Source of the DNA: Udeniomyces pyricola
Lineage: Eukaryota > Basidiomycota > Tremellomycetes > Cystofilobasidiales > Mrakiaceae
DNA length: 64,000 nt
Assembly: GCA_039545295.1 (NCBI GenBank)
Contig: BCIK01000021.1
Span: 310,001 to 374,000 of the forward strand
Direction of reading: 5' to 3'
The translations under genes were made by a program, and so were the position numbers. Below the pieces are notes generated by a model. The model was not told where the DNA came from. It saw only the letters and a list, made by a program, of their open reading frames with translations, and did no database searches. Below are positions 27,419 through 41,700 of the stretch, piece after piece. Within the stretch, counting starts at the first letter, position 1, and each line of letters opens with the position of its first letter.

Positions 27419-29223
27419 ATGTTCAAGAAACTTCTCCATCGCAAATCGTCTTCTGCCAGTTCGACAACCAGTTCCTCTTCAACGTCGACTAAGCGATCAT
27501 CCTCCTCAACCATCAACTCATCCCCTTCCAACCATTATCTCCCACCCACGTCGTTCTCACGCATCAACCCTTCTCTAACCTCGTCCTCGACGCCCAAACC
27601 TTCGACGCTTCCTCCACCTTACGACTTTGTCACCCCAAACCACATCCCCAACGTCGACGTCTCGACGAGTCAAGTCAATGCGGTGATCGATTCCGCGCAG
27701 ACTTCAACTGATACGACTGCCGCCTCGAATCCCGATCCTGCGGCCGAAGACCCATTCGATTTTCTCAAGAGCTACGATACCGTCTTTTTGGTCGATGATA
27801 GTGGTTCGATGGCCGGGACGAGATGGAAGGAAGCCAGGCTGGCGTTGATGAGCGTCGTAGAGACGGCGGCAAAGTATGGTTAGTACTACGTCATCGCTAT
27901 AGGAGAGCATCATATTTGTCGTGTTGATTAGGAGCAGCTCAAGTAGGTTCTCGTGCAGGATGCGAACGGTCATTGGACGTCCTGGACGTTGACCGAGAAT
28001 TAAAGTACTCACCCTGTCAGCTCTCCTTGCATTAATGTATTACCAACTAATCAAATTGCGTTGGTTTTTTTTTTTTTTCTCATCTCAAATATCTTTTCTC
28101 TTCCTCTTGGTTTTCACTTCTCTTCCAATATATGCATTTCTTTTCCAGACGACGACGGGATCGACATCCTCTTCCTCAACTCCAAGCTACACGGTCAAAA
28201 CCTCCGAACGTCCTCCTCTGTCCTCTCCCTCTTCACCTCTGTGCGGCCCTGGGGTGGGACTCCAACTGGCACGCGTCTCGAAACACTTCTCAACACCCAT
28301 ATCTCGGCCCTCGAGCGGGAGCAGCAGCTTCACCAGCAGCAGCAGCGACACCCTAGTCGTCGAGGAGCGAGGACGTCGTCATCGATCGATCCTCTCCAGG
28401 GGACGACGGTGAAACCATTGAACATCGTCGTTATCACAGATGGAGAGGCAGGTGATGATCCGGCAAGTGTCATCAGAGCAGCGTGTAAGGTACGTTGACA
28501 ATGAAGCATTCGATTCTCATGGCAGCCGGTCATTCTCATCCATCCGCACTCGGGATTCTTTTCTCTTCATGAGCTCTACGAGACATCAAGAAGCTACGCT
28601 GACCATTTTCCCCTTTTCGTTTCTTTTTTGATATCTGGTTGCTGTTTTGGTTTTTGCCCTTCTTTTGTATGCCTGGCCCGATCGATCGGACATGTTGGAC
28701 TTATCATCGCGCGTGTAACGTACCTACCTGCCCATGCGTAGAGATTGGATCGAGGCAATTTTCCCCTTTCGTGCCTTGGGATTTTCTTCCTCCAAATCGT
28801 TCGTTCCAACTCCGACTTCTCAATTCCGTCCGTTCCATCGTGGCTCGGAATGATGTTTTCTCTACCTCTCTCCTTCCATCTCGTTTCCATGCCTAGTTAG
28901 CGCTTGCCCTCCCTAGCTTTATCACGGGAGCTGCGCAGCGCAGCGCTACCAGATGCTGCCCAATCCGTTTCCCTCAACTTTCCTCATCTCTCCCGACACT
29001 AACGAACACCCTCTACCTTTCCTTTCCTTTTCCGTATCTCTTACAGGGCAATGATCCCTCGGCGACGGCTGCGCTCACGGAGCTCGATGATGATCTGGGC
29101 GACGACGTTCGGGATATCGTCGATACGGCGGTGTTTGAACGGGGAAGGGCGTTTGATTCGGCTTTCATCGTCAAGTGCTTGATGGGTGGGATCAACAGGC
29201 GGATCGATAGGAGAGGGGTTTAA
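27419..29223 (+). CDS. von Willebrand A domain protein
   Basis: Four exons: 27419-27878, 28149-28489, 28742-28798 and 29047-29223; 344 residues. The N-terminal 110 residues are Ser/Thr/Pro-rich. The vWA domain follows, with a full MIDAS: DxSxS in FLVDDSGSMAG, the Thr in GGTPTGTRL and the Asp in VVITDGEAGDD. Exon 3 is short (19 codons) but needed: it supplies the RLDRGNFPLS and IFFLQI strand before GNDPSATAALTELDDDL. The end VFERGRAFDSAFIVKCLMGGI and NRRIDRR matches a fungal group of cytosolic vWA proteins of unknown role. No signal peptide or membrane segment is seen. It is probably a metal-dependent protein-binding module; the partner is unknown. Confidence 0.85.
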
Positions 29224-30055
29224 ATTGGATCGTCATGGTTTGTCGGTGGCGGTGGTGGTCTTGATGGATTCCGGTTATAAGCTCGATTGATACAGAGGTA
29301 CTTTGACGTTGCGAGGACGTTTCGAGTACAAGGGTACGATCGGTGCTTTTTTACGTATACTGTCTTGTTAATGGTTAGTTTGTGTTTTATATATTCCTGA
29401 TGCTTGATCTATCGCAAGACGTGTACGTGTGGTGTGCATGATATATGCATGTATAAGATGCGCGTTGATGGACTAGTTAGTAGTCAATCAATCATAAGTA
29501 CTGCAGACTAAGTTGACTGGCCGGAGCCGGATGAGGTTGATCACGATTGAATTTTGACAGGACAGAGCAAGACAGGCCGAGGTGCGAATATGCAGAAAGA
29601 TGTGCGGATGTTAAGCGTACTTGATGATCGACTGCGACATGGCGACATGCAGCAGCCGGTTGGGAGATATGAGGAAATCTTCATCATGAGTCGACATATT
29701 ATATTCGCTTGAGCGGCGAGCGAGGCAAAAAGGACCACATGGTCCGCCTCGCACGCGGTCACGATCACGTTGGGAGATAATCTCATGCATGACTCCATTG
29801 ATTGCCAATTCAAACAGAAAAGACAACCACAACGCGCCGAGTTGGAATCGTCCTCGCTCTTTCTCCCTCAGCCTCGCTTCGATCCGTTGATTACTCCAGT
29901 ACTAATTATAATAAGGACAACGCCCCTTCCCCCCGGCCCCCACGAGAGTCGTAGCTACTCGATAATCCTCCCTCCCTTCCTCCCAGTCCCATCTACCACC
30001 CATCCTACACCTTTGTCCAGAGCACAATCTCACACAGTCTCGCTCCAATCGCACG
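29224..30055. other. Intergenic before the ABCC gene
   Basis: Tandem genes, 832 bases. No gene or clear promoter element seen; the last 150 bases are pyrimidine-rich, as before many starts here. Confidence 0.55.
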
Positions 30056-33000
30056 ATGGACCTCTTCGCTCCCTTCAAGCCGTCATTCGCGCCGGCTCAG
30101 GTCGCGTTCCATCCTTCCTCTCCCTCATCGGGATTCTCCGTCTCTTCCGTTTCCCCTTCCAAACCGTCAGTCTTGAGCATCACATCTCGCCCTTGCCCTT
30201 GTTGTCTCTCTCTCTCTCTCTTGCCTTTTGTCACTCGCTCTCCTCCAGCCAGTATCCAGGGCATCACGTCCCATCGCACAGCGCCACAGATGGCGAACTC
30301 GGGGGCTCACTCGATCCATCGTCTCTCTTCTTTCTCTTTCTACCGCCTCTATCTCCCGCAGAGCTCACATCCCTTCGTCCTATCTCAAAGACCCGCGAAC
30401 GCATCTCCTCTTCTTTGCCTTTGCCTCTCTCGCCCTCTTCCTCGTTCAGTTCGTGCTCATCCCACTCGGCATTTCGCTCTACAACACCCATATCGCCAAC
30501 AAGGACGGCTACGATCCCATCGTCTCCTCCTCTTCGTCCGAAACCGCGGCGGAATCGGACCAGGAGACGACGACCCAGGACGACGATCAACTCGCTCTCG
30601 CCAAACATAACGACGACGACGAGATCAAGGCCCCCCGATCCTCTGGCTTCGTCTCGAGAAACGGAGGTTGGCAGGTCTTGACTTGGGGTTGCATCAGGCT
30701 TGGGGCACTCGTTGCCTTTGAGGTCCTTTCCATCGTCGCGGCGGTTCGAGCAAAGGGAAGGAAAGAATCGCTGGTGGAGTTTTCTTTGGTCGCAGTTTGG
30801 GTGAGATCCCAGTTTTTTTTTTAATGCTCTGTTCTCACTGTGTCTTGTTTGCGTTGTGCATGATGGAACATCGACGATATCCATGACGACGGCTAGAGCT
30901 GACAAAACACAAATCTGACTCTTTCTCACAGTCCTATCTCATCGTCCTTTCCGTTGCGTCTCTTACTTGGAGACCTTCCGTCGCATCGACCAAGACGTGG
31001 ATGCTCAAGGTCCACCTGATCGTCCTCCTCCTTGCTGCTTGGATCATCTTTGCGAAGCGAGATATCTATCCCCTCATCACGTACACTATTCGACCCTCGG
31101 ATAAACTTGATGCGTTGATGTGGCTTCGACTAGGAGTACGTTGACATACCCTCACCTTGCCTTACCACTCTTTTCTTCCTCGTTTCATCTTGTGTGATCA
31201 TGGTCTGACGAACTCGACGCTGACGATATTCCCTGATGTATGGCACTTTGACGGCCTTAGCTTCTCACCCTCAGCGCGCTTGTGGTCCCTCTCTTCTGTC
31301 CCCGAGTCTACGTTCCTCTCTCCGCTGCGTCCCCTTCGGAGCCGACCGTCGAACAAACCGCGTCCCTTTTCACCCTCGTCTTCTTCGTCTTCATTGATCC
31401 CATCATCTTCCACGCCTGGCGTCAACCTACGCTCTCAGCGGAAGAACTTCCTCATCTCGCTGATATCGACGCCTCGAGGCACCTTCGAGCGTCGCTTCTG
31501 CACCTGCTCGACCCGCACAGCAAGTCGCCAGAGGCGTTTAAGAGGAAAGTCCATCTCGGTTATCGACTCGTGTACGCGTGGTGGAAGGAACTGGTGGCGT
31601 GCATGCTCCTTTCCGCAACGTATACGACCCTCGAGTTCACTTCGGTCTTTGTAAGTTCTTTCAGAGAGAATGTGGTCGTGTCCCCTTGTGCATACCGCTT
31701 ATGCAGTAACCGCTCCTCATTTGGATCTTTTTTTTTTCTCTTCGTTGTCCACCTTCTCCGCGTTCTGGTGATCATGTACAGGGAGTCAACCGACTACTCA
31801 ACTACCTCGAGACCCGAGGCGAAGGGGCTGTCATCAAGCCTTGGATTTGGGTCTTGCTCATCGGGTTGGGACCTTTGGCGATGGGTTTGGCATTCAACAT
31901 GTTGATCGTGAGTATTTCCCGTGCTGAACCTCGTGTCTGACCGCGCCGTCCGCCCAGTCTGCGATAGGACTCTCCTTGTGGCGTACACAGTCCGTCCTAC
32001 TAATACCAATGCCCCGACTGGTCCGCTCGTTTCTTTTTTTTTTTTTTCAACCTCTCAAAGTACATTTCGGTCCGGTTCATGATCCGATGCGAGGCCATCT
32101 TGACGCAGGTCCTGTTTGAGCATGCGCTTCGAATCCAACTCCGCGAGGAGCCTAGCCAGAAGAAAGAGAAAACGGACGAAGCTTCGAAAGACGCGGAAGA
32201 AGCTCCAACGGGAAACCTTGTGTAGGTTATCGCGGCCTATTTGCTTGGGTAGAGGGGAGAGAAATGAGAGGGGGGGGGGGGGGGGGGGAGAGAGAAGGCT
32301 TGGCTTGAACTCTTCTGAATCCATTTGAAGACGACGGGACTGATCGTTTCTGGCTTGCTCGCATTCCATCGGACTATCATCTGAATTAACCAGCGGACGC
32401 ATCAACAACCTCATGTCATCTGATATCGAGAACCTCATCTCGTTCCGAGTTCTTCCTATGTAAGACTTGTTCATCGCCATGTTTTCTTCCCCTGCCGTTT
32501 GAGCTGTTTTCAACAAGCTGAGTTTTGCTTCTCCGCTTGCACGTTCCCGCGTATCACTTTCTCTTTCCCTTTCTGTTTTGCTTTTTCCTTTTCTTTCTAG
32601 CGATGGTGTTGCCGCTCCTTTGGGTTGCATCATCGCTGTGGTTGGTCTCTATCAGGTTCTTTCGTGGTCGGCTTTGATTGGAGTCGCGTTCTTGATTGTG
32701 ACCACACCGTTGCCGGCGAAGCTGGTCGTCATGCAACATGGAACGCAGAAAAAGGTTCGGTCGGCATCTCCAACAGTCCTTCTTCCTTCAGCCCCTTCGT
32801 TGCGGAATCCTTGTTTCTTTGGCGCTTACGATGCTGACTGATGCTATTGATGCTTTCCTCTTCACCCTTTTGTCTGTCCCCTCATCGGTGCGAATCACCA
32901 GTTTATGCAAGCTGCCGATGCTCGAGTCCAAAAGGTCACTGAAGCCATCTCGTCGCTGCGAATTACCAAGATGTTTGGCCTCGAGTTCCAAGTCAAGGAG

Positions 33001-36000
33001 GACATTACAAAGGTAACATCCAAGATCGTCTTGATTTGGACCTGCGGTCAACCAAGAAGAAGAAGAAAAAACACCACACGCACTGACTCACATCATCGTC
33101 ACTTCATGTTTGGCAACTCCAAAAGTTGAGGAGCAAGGAACTTGCCTTGAACAAGAAGCGAAAGCTCCTCTCGCTTGCCATGTCTTTGGCCAACTACGTC
33201 CTGCCCCTTCTCGTCATGCTCGTTTCGTTCGCGTCGTATACCTTGCTCGAGCGCCGCCAGCTCTCGTCGGCCACAGTGTTCTCGGCCATTTCGCTCTTTT
33301 CCGTCTTTTCGCAATCACTGGTGAGATCGTCTATCTGGTTCTATCCTTCTCCGAGAACCTTTTCTGTCATCCTTCGTTCTTGCTTTGCGTCTCCGCTTAG
33401 CTCCGTCAATTGTTATTTGCTGTACAAATCGCTCATTTTTTTCTTATTACTTCTTTTTCTACTTCAGAGCACCTTCTTCCGACTCTCGTCGTACATCGAG
33501 GCTTATGTCTCGCTTAAGCGATTAAACACTTTCCTTCACGACACTCAGCTCATTGACCGCTATCACACCCAGGGCGACGTCGTCACGTCACTCGCGGACG
33601 ACGTTGCGGTTGCTGCTGTTCCAACTACGCAGGAAGACCCGGATTACATTGGATTCACCAAAGCGACCTTCACTTGGTCCCGAGAAGCAGCCAAGACGGC
33701 AGAGCAGCCCGCTGGGACATCCACCACCGTCGCCGCCCCTAGTCCGGTCGTTTCAGACGAGTCGGCGCGAAACTTCAAGCTTGTCCTCGACGACCTTCGG
33801 TTCCCTCGGGGTGTGGTCTCTCTCATCTCTGGTCCGACCGGTTCGGGAAAGACGTCAATCCTCCTTGCCCTCCTTGGTGAGATGCACTTTGAAAGCGCGG
33901 CTCAACCGGGCTCGAGTTTCTCGCTTCCTCGTAAAGGAGGCATCTCGTTCGCCGACCAGGCCTCGTGGCTCCAGAACGCGACGCTGAAGGAGAACATCCT
34001 CTTTGGCGAGGCTTACGACGAGGAAAGGTACAAGAAAGTTGTCTACCAGTGTGCGCTCGAGAGGGATTTCGAGCTGTTCGACGCAGGTGACAAGACGGAG
34101 GTTGGTGAGAAAGGGTTGTCACTCAGGTTCGTTTCCAAAGTCTTATCATTCATTCGTCTGGTTTTGGTGGATGGGCATGAGATCAGCGTTCGAATCTCGC
34201 TGATATGGGGACTCCTTTTCAACGCTCTCATCCCATCTTTCCACCATCCATCATCCATCTTTGTAAACACGCATATCTTCTCAAACTTCAGTGGCGGACA
34301 AAAGGCTCGAATCACGTTGGCCCGAGCAATCTATGCGCGATCGGCCATCATCCTCTTGGACGATGTCTTGAGTGCGTTGGACGTACAGACGGCTCGATGG
34401 ATATGCGAAAAATGCTTCCAAGGCGATGTCGTCAAGGGTCGAACTCTCATCTTGGTTGTGAGTGACCCTTCTTCTGCCTGTCCCTTCTTTGGCCCGCCCT
34501 AGTTCCCCTCATCCTTTCGCGATATTCGTTGCCTGCTGTTGGTTTTGTGGAAGAGAAGCTAGAGCAGAGTGATTCTTACTCTACTTTCCTCTCTGCTTCC
34601 CCGGACAGACTCACCACATCGCCATGGCGTCTCCCTCTGCCGAGTACCTCGTTTCTCTTCAAGACGGCCGAGTCAAGGCTGCCGGTACCATCAACGAAGC
34701 CCTCAAGCTCGATCCCAAGCTTTTCTCCGAAAAGGCTGTCGACGAAGGAAACGTTGAGATCGCGAAGGACATTGATGTCGTTGAAGGCACCCAGGACGAT
34801 GCTGCGGCCGATGAGAAACCGGCATCTAAGCCGGCTGCCGATGGGAAACTCATCATGGCGGAAGAGAAGCAAGAAGGTCGGGTTTCGAGGAGAGCGATTG
34901 CATTGCTCGTGAATTCGCTTGGAGGCTGGGGGTTCTGGGTGAGTTCGAAAGCTTCTTTCAGGGCAAAGAAAAACGGAACGCGTTCTTCTTGGTGGAAAAT
35001 GAAGTAGCATCCAACTGATTTTGCTCCTGCTCTACTCTACCTTTCGCTCATCCTCTGGCTTGGTTCGCCCCAATCTTCTCTCCTCAGTTTGTTGTCCTTT
35101 CTAGTCTCATCGTCGACCAAGCGTTTGTCCTAGCGCAGACATGGTGGCTCGGACAGTGGTACGTGCGCTTCGCTCAATGCAAACCGGGTACCTGCCTGAC
35201 TTCAGCCGCTTTCCTCTGATGGCTGATGTTCCTGTTGTTTTGAACACTCCACAGGTCGCGACAATATGGTATCCACGACCCTAAAGATGTTTCTGTCAGC
35301 TACTACCTTATCGTCTACTGTATTGCCGTTCTCCTCGGTACCCTCGCCATGTCCATTGGTTTCGCCGTCTGGCAGATCGGTGCTGTTCGCTCCGGAAAAG
35401 CCATCCATGCCAAGCTCCTCAACAGCGTCTTTGCTTCAACCCTGCGTTGGCTCGACGTCACGCCTCAAGGCCGCATCATCTCCCGTTTCACGCGGGACAT
35501 TCGAACGGTCGATGGCGAGTTCACAGAGTTGACGTCGTCGGTGTTGGATATGGGGATCACGTTGCTCGTTAAACTCGCCGCTATCACGGCGGTTCTCCCA
35601 CTGTTCTCTTTGGGCGGGTTGTTGGTCGCCCTGTTTGGAGGCATGATTGCTCAGCTTTACATTCATGCTCAACTTGCTGTCAAGCGAGAGGTTAGTGATG
35701 TTCCTGACCGGACTTGATGCACGACAAGGGCATAACTGACGTCGATCGTCTTTTTTTTATATCCTTACATTCACAACAACAACAACGACAATAAATTACT
35801 CAGATGTCTAACGCCAAATCCCCCGTGTTCTCTCAATTGTTCGTTGGTTTCTTTCTCATCTTCGAGTGGGGACCTTGGTTCATCCGCTGACAAGAGGGAA
35901 GTTGACGTTTGATTATAATTATTTTCATCGACAGTGGAGACGCCATCGCTGGTCTGGTCTCGGTCCGAGCGTACGGAGCCGAAGCTAAAGTTCGAGCATC

Positions 36001-37953
36001 GCTCGTCAAGAAGGTCGATCTCTATACCCGAATTGGAATCAGTTTCTACGCCCTCAACAGGTACGCAGAGAACAAATCAGAACCTTGTCGAGCCTCGTCG
36101 CTAGGTCTCTTTTTGTCTTCTCCGTCTTGTTGACTGTTTCGGTGTCTAGGCAACTGACCAGTCTGACGTTTGTGGATCTGTTTGCTCTGTTTTTTTCTAC
36201 CTTGGTGTGAATCTTGACGACAGATGGGCGAACTGTCGATTTGATATCCTCGCCGCCATCTTTGCTACCTCCCTTGCGGCCTATCTCGTCTACTTTGCTG
36301 TAAGCTAAGAGTTGTTGTTTTCCTCCCTTCATATGTGCCCTTAACCCCTCACCCCTTCCCCTCGACTATCCTTCTCACTTCTTTCGCCTCCGCAAAAGCT
36401 GACTGTCGCTTTTCCACTGCTCGACCTCGTTTGCTATCTCCTGTAGCAACAAGACGCCGCGACCGTCGGGTTCACACTCGCTGTTTCGACCCAATTCAGT
36501 GGAATGATCCTCTGGTTCGTGCGGATTTACAACCTCTGGGAGACGAGCGGCAACAGTGTCGAGCGTATCCAGGAGTTTGTCGACATCCCAAAGGAGAGGA
36601 GCAACAAGCCCGAGGGGGTTCCACCGGCTTATTGGCCATCGTCGGGGGATATCTCGGTCGAGAACCTTTGTGCGAGGTACAGTGTGGATGGTACGTTGTC
36701 GTCTTTGTGTTGATCAAGAGGAAAGACCCCGTTGGGCATCGCTTCTTTTTGTGATTTGTGTGAATCACGGCTGATCCCCCCCCCCCCCTTCCCTCATCTC
36801 TCTCTTTTGTCATCCGTGGATTCACTGTTCCTCCCATGTTCCTATTCGTCTTCTTGTAACAGGCCCGGTCGTACTCGACAATGTCTCATTGACCGTCAAG
36901 AGTGGCGAGCGCATCGGTCTCGTCGGCCGGACCGGTAGTGGCAAGAGTTCTTTCGCCCTCGCCCTCCTTCGGCTGATCCCGACGACGGGCAAGATCCACA
37001 TTGACGGTAAAGACACCGATGACTTGAATTTGGACGCCTTGAGACGAAGCATCACCGTCGTTCCTCAGGATCCTGTAAGTTCAAGGGAGGGGGGGGGGGG
37101 TGTGGAGGTTCCTGATTTTTCTTCTGCTCTTGGAAACTTTCTCATCCATTGGCAACGGGAACGAAAAGCTGACCTCGCCTTCCCTCTCCTGCCCCCCCCC
37201 CCCTTCCTTTTGTAACGCGCCGTATCACGCTCTTCGAATTCACGTCCAGACGCTTTATTCCGGCACGCTCCGATCGAACCTAGATCCCTACGAGGAGTAC
37301 GACGATGCTGTCCTCGAGCGAGCGTGCAAGTCATGTGGCCTCAACGAAACACGCGAACCGGGTTCGACGGACGGGGCTTCGACCCCGCATTCTATCACAC
37401 TCAACACGGAGATTAGTGCAGGAGGCGAAAACCTTTGTCAGTTTGCATTTGTTGTTCTTATTTGTATTCTTCTTCTCCATATTGGGACTTTTCCAGTTAA
37501 GTTTACAGAAAGACTGAACCGATGAGCTGTGTTTGCATCTTTTCTTGCCCCCCCCCCCCTCCCCCCTTCCCAATCTTCCCTGACTCAATTTTGCCTTGTT
37601 CTTCTCCTCTAGCCCAAGGTCAGAAACAACTCGTTGCCCTCGCCCGAGGTCTCGTTCGACAAGCCAAAATCCTCCTCCTCGACGAAGCCAGCGCCAGTCT
37701 CGATCACGCCCTCGATGCCGCCATCCAAACGGCGCTCCGATCCGAACTCACCGGCTGTACACTCATCACCATCGCCCATCGGTTGAGATCGATTCTCGAT
37801 TACGATCGCATCATCGTCTTGGGCGCAGGGAAGATTCTCGAATTGGATAGTCCCAAGAACTTGTTGGCGAACCCGGAATCGCATTTGACGATGCTCGTCA
37901 ATGCGTCGGCGGATGCGGAAGAGTTGAGGCAGATCGTTAGAGATTCTTCCTGA
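30056..37953 (+). CDS. ABC transporter, ABCC (MRP/YBT1) family
   Basis: Full-length exporter of roughly 1,590 residues in about 22 exons. An N-terminal membrane region is followed by two TMD-NBD halves. NBD1 (33468-34460) has Walker A GPTGSGKTS, a Q-loop near WLQNATLKENILFGE, signature LSGGQ formed across the 34127-34291 intron, Walker B IILLDDVLSALD and H-loop VTHH. NBD2 (36447-37950) has Walker A GRTGSGKSS, VVPQDPTLYSGT, signature LSQGQKQ, Walker B ILLLDEASASLD and H-loop AHR. Asp in place of the catalytic Glu in NBD1 is normal for ABCC, so ATP hydrolysis should sit in NBD2. The closest described fungal relatives carry bile acids, glutathione conjugates or drugs, often at the vacuole. Substrate and membrane are inferred. 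Exon 1 (30056-30100) and the acceptor of exon 2 (about 30363) are uncertain. Confidence 0.9.
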
Positions 37954-38370
37954 GTTCGGAAAAGGTTTATGGCTGTTAGAGGAGAATGAAACACTAGGAC
38001 GGAGGCAGAAATCTAAGGTGGGGGGAGGGGGGGGGGAGTCCAGGACGGGGAAAGAAGAAGGAGAACAAAGAAGGAATGTTGATCGGAGGTAGAACCATAT
38101 ATCACGTTGAGAGGAGAACCCTTTTTCGTTTTTTTTTTTTCTTTCTTCTTCTTCTCTCTTCTGCTCGTACTCTGCACTTTCATGTGCGCTCTCTCTCTCT
38201 CTCTCTTTTACTTTTTCTTTTCTCCGCCGTGTCTCTCGAATTCCGAGTTTATCTCATCTTTTTTTGTTTTCTTGGTTTTTTCTGTCGTGCCGGACTCGCG
38301 TCGCGCTCGATTTCCATCCCATCTTATCCCACAACGCATTCCAAGACGTTGGGTTTCCCTTTTTTCTTTG

Positions 38371-38409
<39 letters not shown>

Positions 38410-38798
38410 ACATTTCAAGTCCGTCCGGCGAACCATGACCTGCAGACCTTAGTCGTTTTCTTCGACTCTGGTGCGTCCACCGTGTCCAGCCATCAAACTT
38501 CAAGCCGTCGTCTGGCCTCCACTTTTTGTTTTGTTTATAATTGAAAAAAACCCATATATATGTGAGTAGGCAAGATAGAAGAACAAAAAAGAAAAAAAAA
38601 AAACACGAAGAAGAAAAGGATAAAAAAAAAAGAAGAAAAACCAAGGAAAAAAAGAAGAAAAAAACAAAGCCACAGAACAACTCTTCTAGTTTATTAATAG
38701 GGGAAAAAAAAGAAGAAGAAGACTCGTTTGAAGACGGTTCCTCGCCTCTCTTTCTCTCTCCTCTCTTTTTCTTTTCTTTTCTTACTCTCTCTCTCTCT
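37954..38798. other. Tail-to-tail region between two ABC genes
   Basis: 845 bases with no gene. Contains T-rich and A-rich tracts and a TA microsatellite at 38371-38408, with mirrored composition fitting two 3' untranslated regions. Confidence 0.6.
38371..38408. repeat. TA dinucleotide microsatellite
   Basis: About 18 TA units between the 3' ends of the two ABC transporter genes. Confidence 0.9.
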
Positions 38799-41700
38799 TT
38801 ATATCGCTACCGAAGCTGAAACCGGAGCTGCAGGTTCCGATTTCATTTGAACGCCTTGAGTCGATTGTTCTCCAGAACCGAGTCCCGTCGCGGAGGATGA
38901 CGGCGAAGACGGTGATGTTTGTTGTGGTCGCTGTTTACTACCTTCAAGGGCGAGTTGGGCCGCCATGAGGTGTTGGAATCGAGAACCTTCCCGCGTCGAC
39001 TACGAGACGAAGAAAAAAAAAAACGAAAAGAGCAACCAAACGAGAAGGGGTCGATTGGGTTAGGTGATTTTTTTTTTTTGGTACTGTTTTTATTTTTATT
39101 TGTAATCCAGCCCCTTTTTGCTCCTCGACCTTCCCCTTGGAAAAGGAAGACCAATCCCAACTCAAAGATGAACCGGTGAGTGAGAGGGAGTAACTTACCA
39201 AATCCTTGTACGTTCCTTCTTCAGTGACCCTACCGGCTTCGATGACGATGACGCGTTCGGCGCGAGCGATAGATGACAATCGATGGGCGACAAGGATGAC
39301 AGTAATCTCGCGCGCGGCGAGGATGGAGGAGATCGCTTGGTTCACTTGATGCTCTGCACCCGAATCGAGCGCTGAGGTCGCTCTGATGAGTGATTGGGTG
39401 GGATTGGGTCATATTGGGTGGGGTCAGATGAGAAAATCAAAAGGGGGTTGAGGTAGAGGAGTGGACAATACAGGTGGTGTGGGAAAAGGTAAGCTGGGCG
39501 GAAATAAAAGGGATAGGAGATGACATGGAACGACAACAAAGACTCGGAAGAGGACGCACTCATCGAGGAGAAGGACGGTCGGATTGCGAACGAGGGCCCG
39601 AGCGATCGCTACATTACGTACGCGTACCCAAAAGAAAGGGAAAGGCAACCAGGGAGAGGAACGGTACGGAGGGAAAGCAAAGCAAAGATGACGTCAGTCA
39701 CTCGATCCTAACCCATCCAAGACAACTATCCTTCAAACTTGGTGAAAGGCCGAAAGGAAGCAGGAAGGACCAACCAATTCTCTGCCTCTGTCCGCCACTC
39801 AACGAGGCCTTTCCAACCTGAGTCTCGAACCCATCGGGCAACGTCCAAATGAACTCGCAATTCGCCTGCCTCGCCGCCTTTTCAACGTCTTCTCGGCTCG
39901 CACCAGGAGTGCCGTAGGTGATGTTGTCGAGGATGGTGCCATTGAAGAGAGGCGGGTCTTGAGGAACAATACCCAGTTTAGACCGCCAGGAGGTCGAGGT
40001 AAAGTCACGAATGTCTGGAAAATGAAAGATATGGACGTCAAATGAAGTCGAAAGAAGAGAAGATGAAACATGGGTAAATGATTAGCAAGAGGCAATAAGA
40101 CCGGATTTCAGCTCTGATGTTCTGCACATGGACATAAGCATTTGCTGTTACACGATAACAGCTACAAGCAACCCCGTTGTGTTCTTTCTTACCTTGGCCA
40201 TCAAAGGTAATGCGTCCTTGGTCCGGATCGTAGTACCTCAGGAGCAAACCATGGACTGAGCTCTTGCCACTATGATTGCGATAGTTGTGGTAGTCAGTCC
40301 GGAAAGGGCAGGACGATGAGTTAGCAACAGATCGGAAGGAGGTTTGAGGAAGATAACAGGTTGCTGATTGGTTTCCTTCGCCCGTCGACCAAACACATCC
40401 ATCCAAACCAGACCAACGACGGTTGAAAAGCGTCGAGAAGAAAGGACACACCTTCCACTAGGTCCAACGATCGCGACACTCGTCCCAACCTCAATATCCA
40501 TGTTGACACCCTGCAACACCGGCACAGTCAACCTCGACGGGTAGGCGAACGAGACGTTCTCAAGCCGGATGTTGCCGTTCCGCTTTGGTGAGAGCGCGAC
40601 GCCCGTCTCAGTCGGGATCGCGGGCGTTCGATCGAGCAGCTCAAAGACTCGAGAGCCCGCACCAACACCTTTCATGACTGCGGTTTAGATAAAAATGGAG
40701 AAAAATGACCAACCGTGGGTGAGCCGAAGGGAGAGATGAAGGAAGAGAGGAGAAACCGGAAAGGAGACAGATCGGTGTCGAAGGAAGAGAACGAAAGTGT
40801 GATGAACTCACGTCCGGTGAAGAAGCCGGTGAGACCAGAAACGGAGCCACCAACGTAACTGAACGTGGACAAAAACGAGGGACGAAACAATGGTTAAAGA
40901 ACAAGTGAACATCCAAAGAACACATAAGGATAGCGAAGGGGGAGGGTTGTATGTAACGAGTTGTTGTGTTAGTTGGCCCCTCTTGACAGGACCGGACTGG
41001 TCCATTCCTCTGTCGACATGATGACTCACCCAGTGTATATCAGCAAACTTGTCAAGCTTCCCACGCTGATCTCTCCCGTTGAGACGAGATGACCACCTAT
41101 AGTCGTAAAAGAGCCCAGAGTGAAAGTTCAGAGGTTTAAGATAAGGATCAGTCAACCGATTGGCCCGAGCAACTTTGTCCGCCAGACAGAACAGATTATG
41201 GGACAGCACAGGCGACAGAAGATCACGGAGATATGAGAAACACCAGCAGATGGGGACGAGAAAAAGGGACCAACCGTAACCGAGCAGGCAAAGCATCGTC
41301 ATGTTTCCAGTGAGACCCGTTCCGCCAAAGAAGATTCCACTGGCGATAGCTTCCTGTTGATATGGCCAAGATCAAGAGAAGGAAGAAGCCAGAAACGACA
41401 CAGGAGCAAATGATATATGGGTATAAGAAAAGTGAAAAACGTGGGGGAACATGCAAATGCGGAAAAATCATCAGTGATGATTAAAGCAGAAAATCGAGAG
41501 AAGGAAAGAACGTTCGAACCTTGCGTGCAAGCTGGAAGACGCGATCAACTTTAGTCGAAAAGTTTTGGGCTTCCGTCGGCCTTGAAATCATATACACAAA
41601 CACGCGAAAACAAACAAGAAGGAGTTGATGGGTGAATCTACAATCCCGAAGGAACAGGAGCGAAGGATGTGAGGGGAAGGTAGAAGACAGCTTACTGAGA

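Noticed and set aside
34183..34206. T-arm-like inverted repeat (ATCAGCG, loop with TTCGAAT, CGCTGAT) suggesting a tRNA
   Set aside because: The 7-base stem and 9-base loop do not fit a 5/7 T-arm, and no acceptor, D or anticodon arm lies around it. It sits in an ABCC intron.
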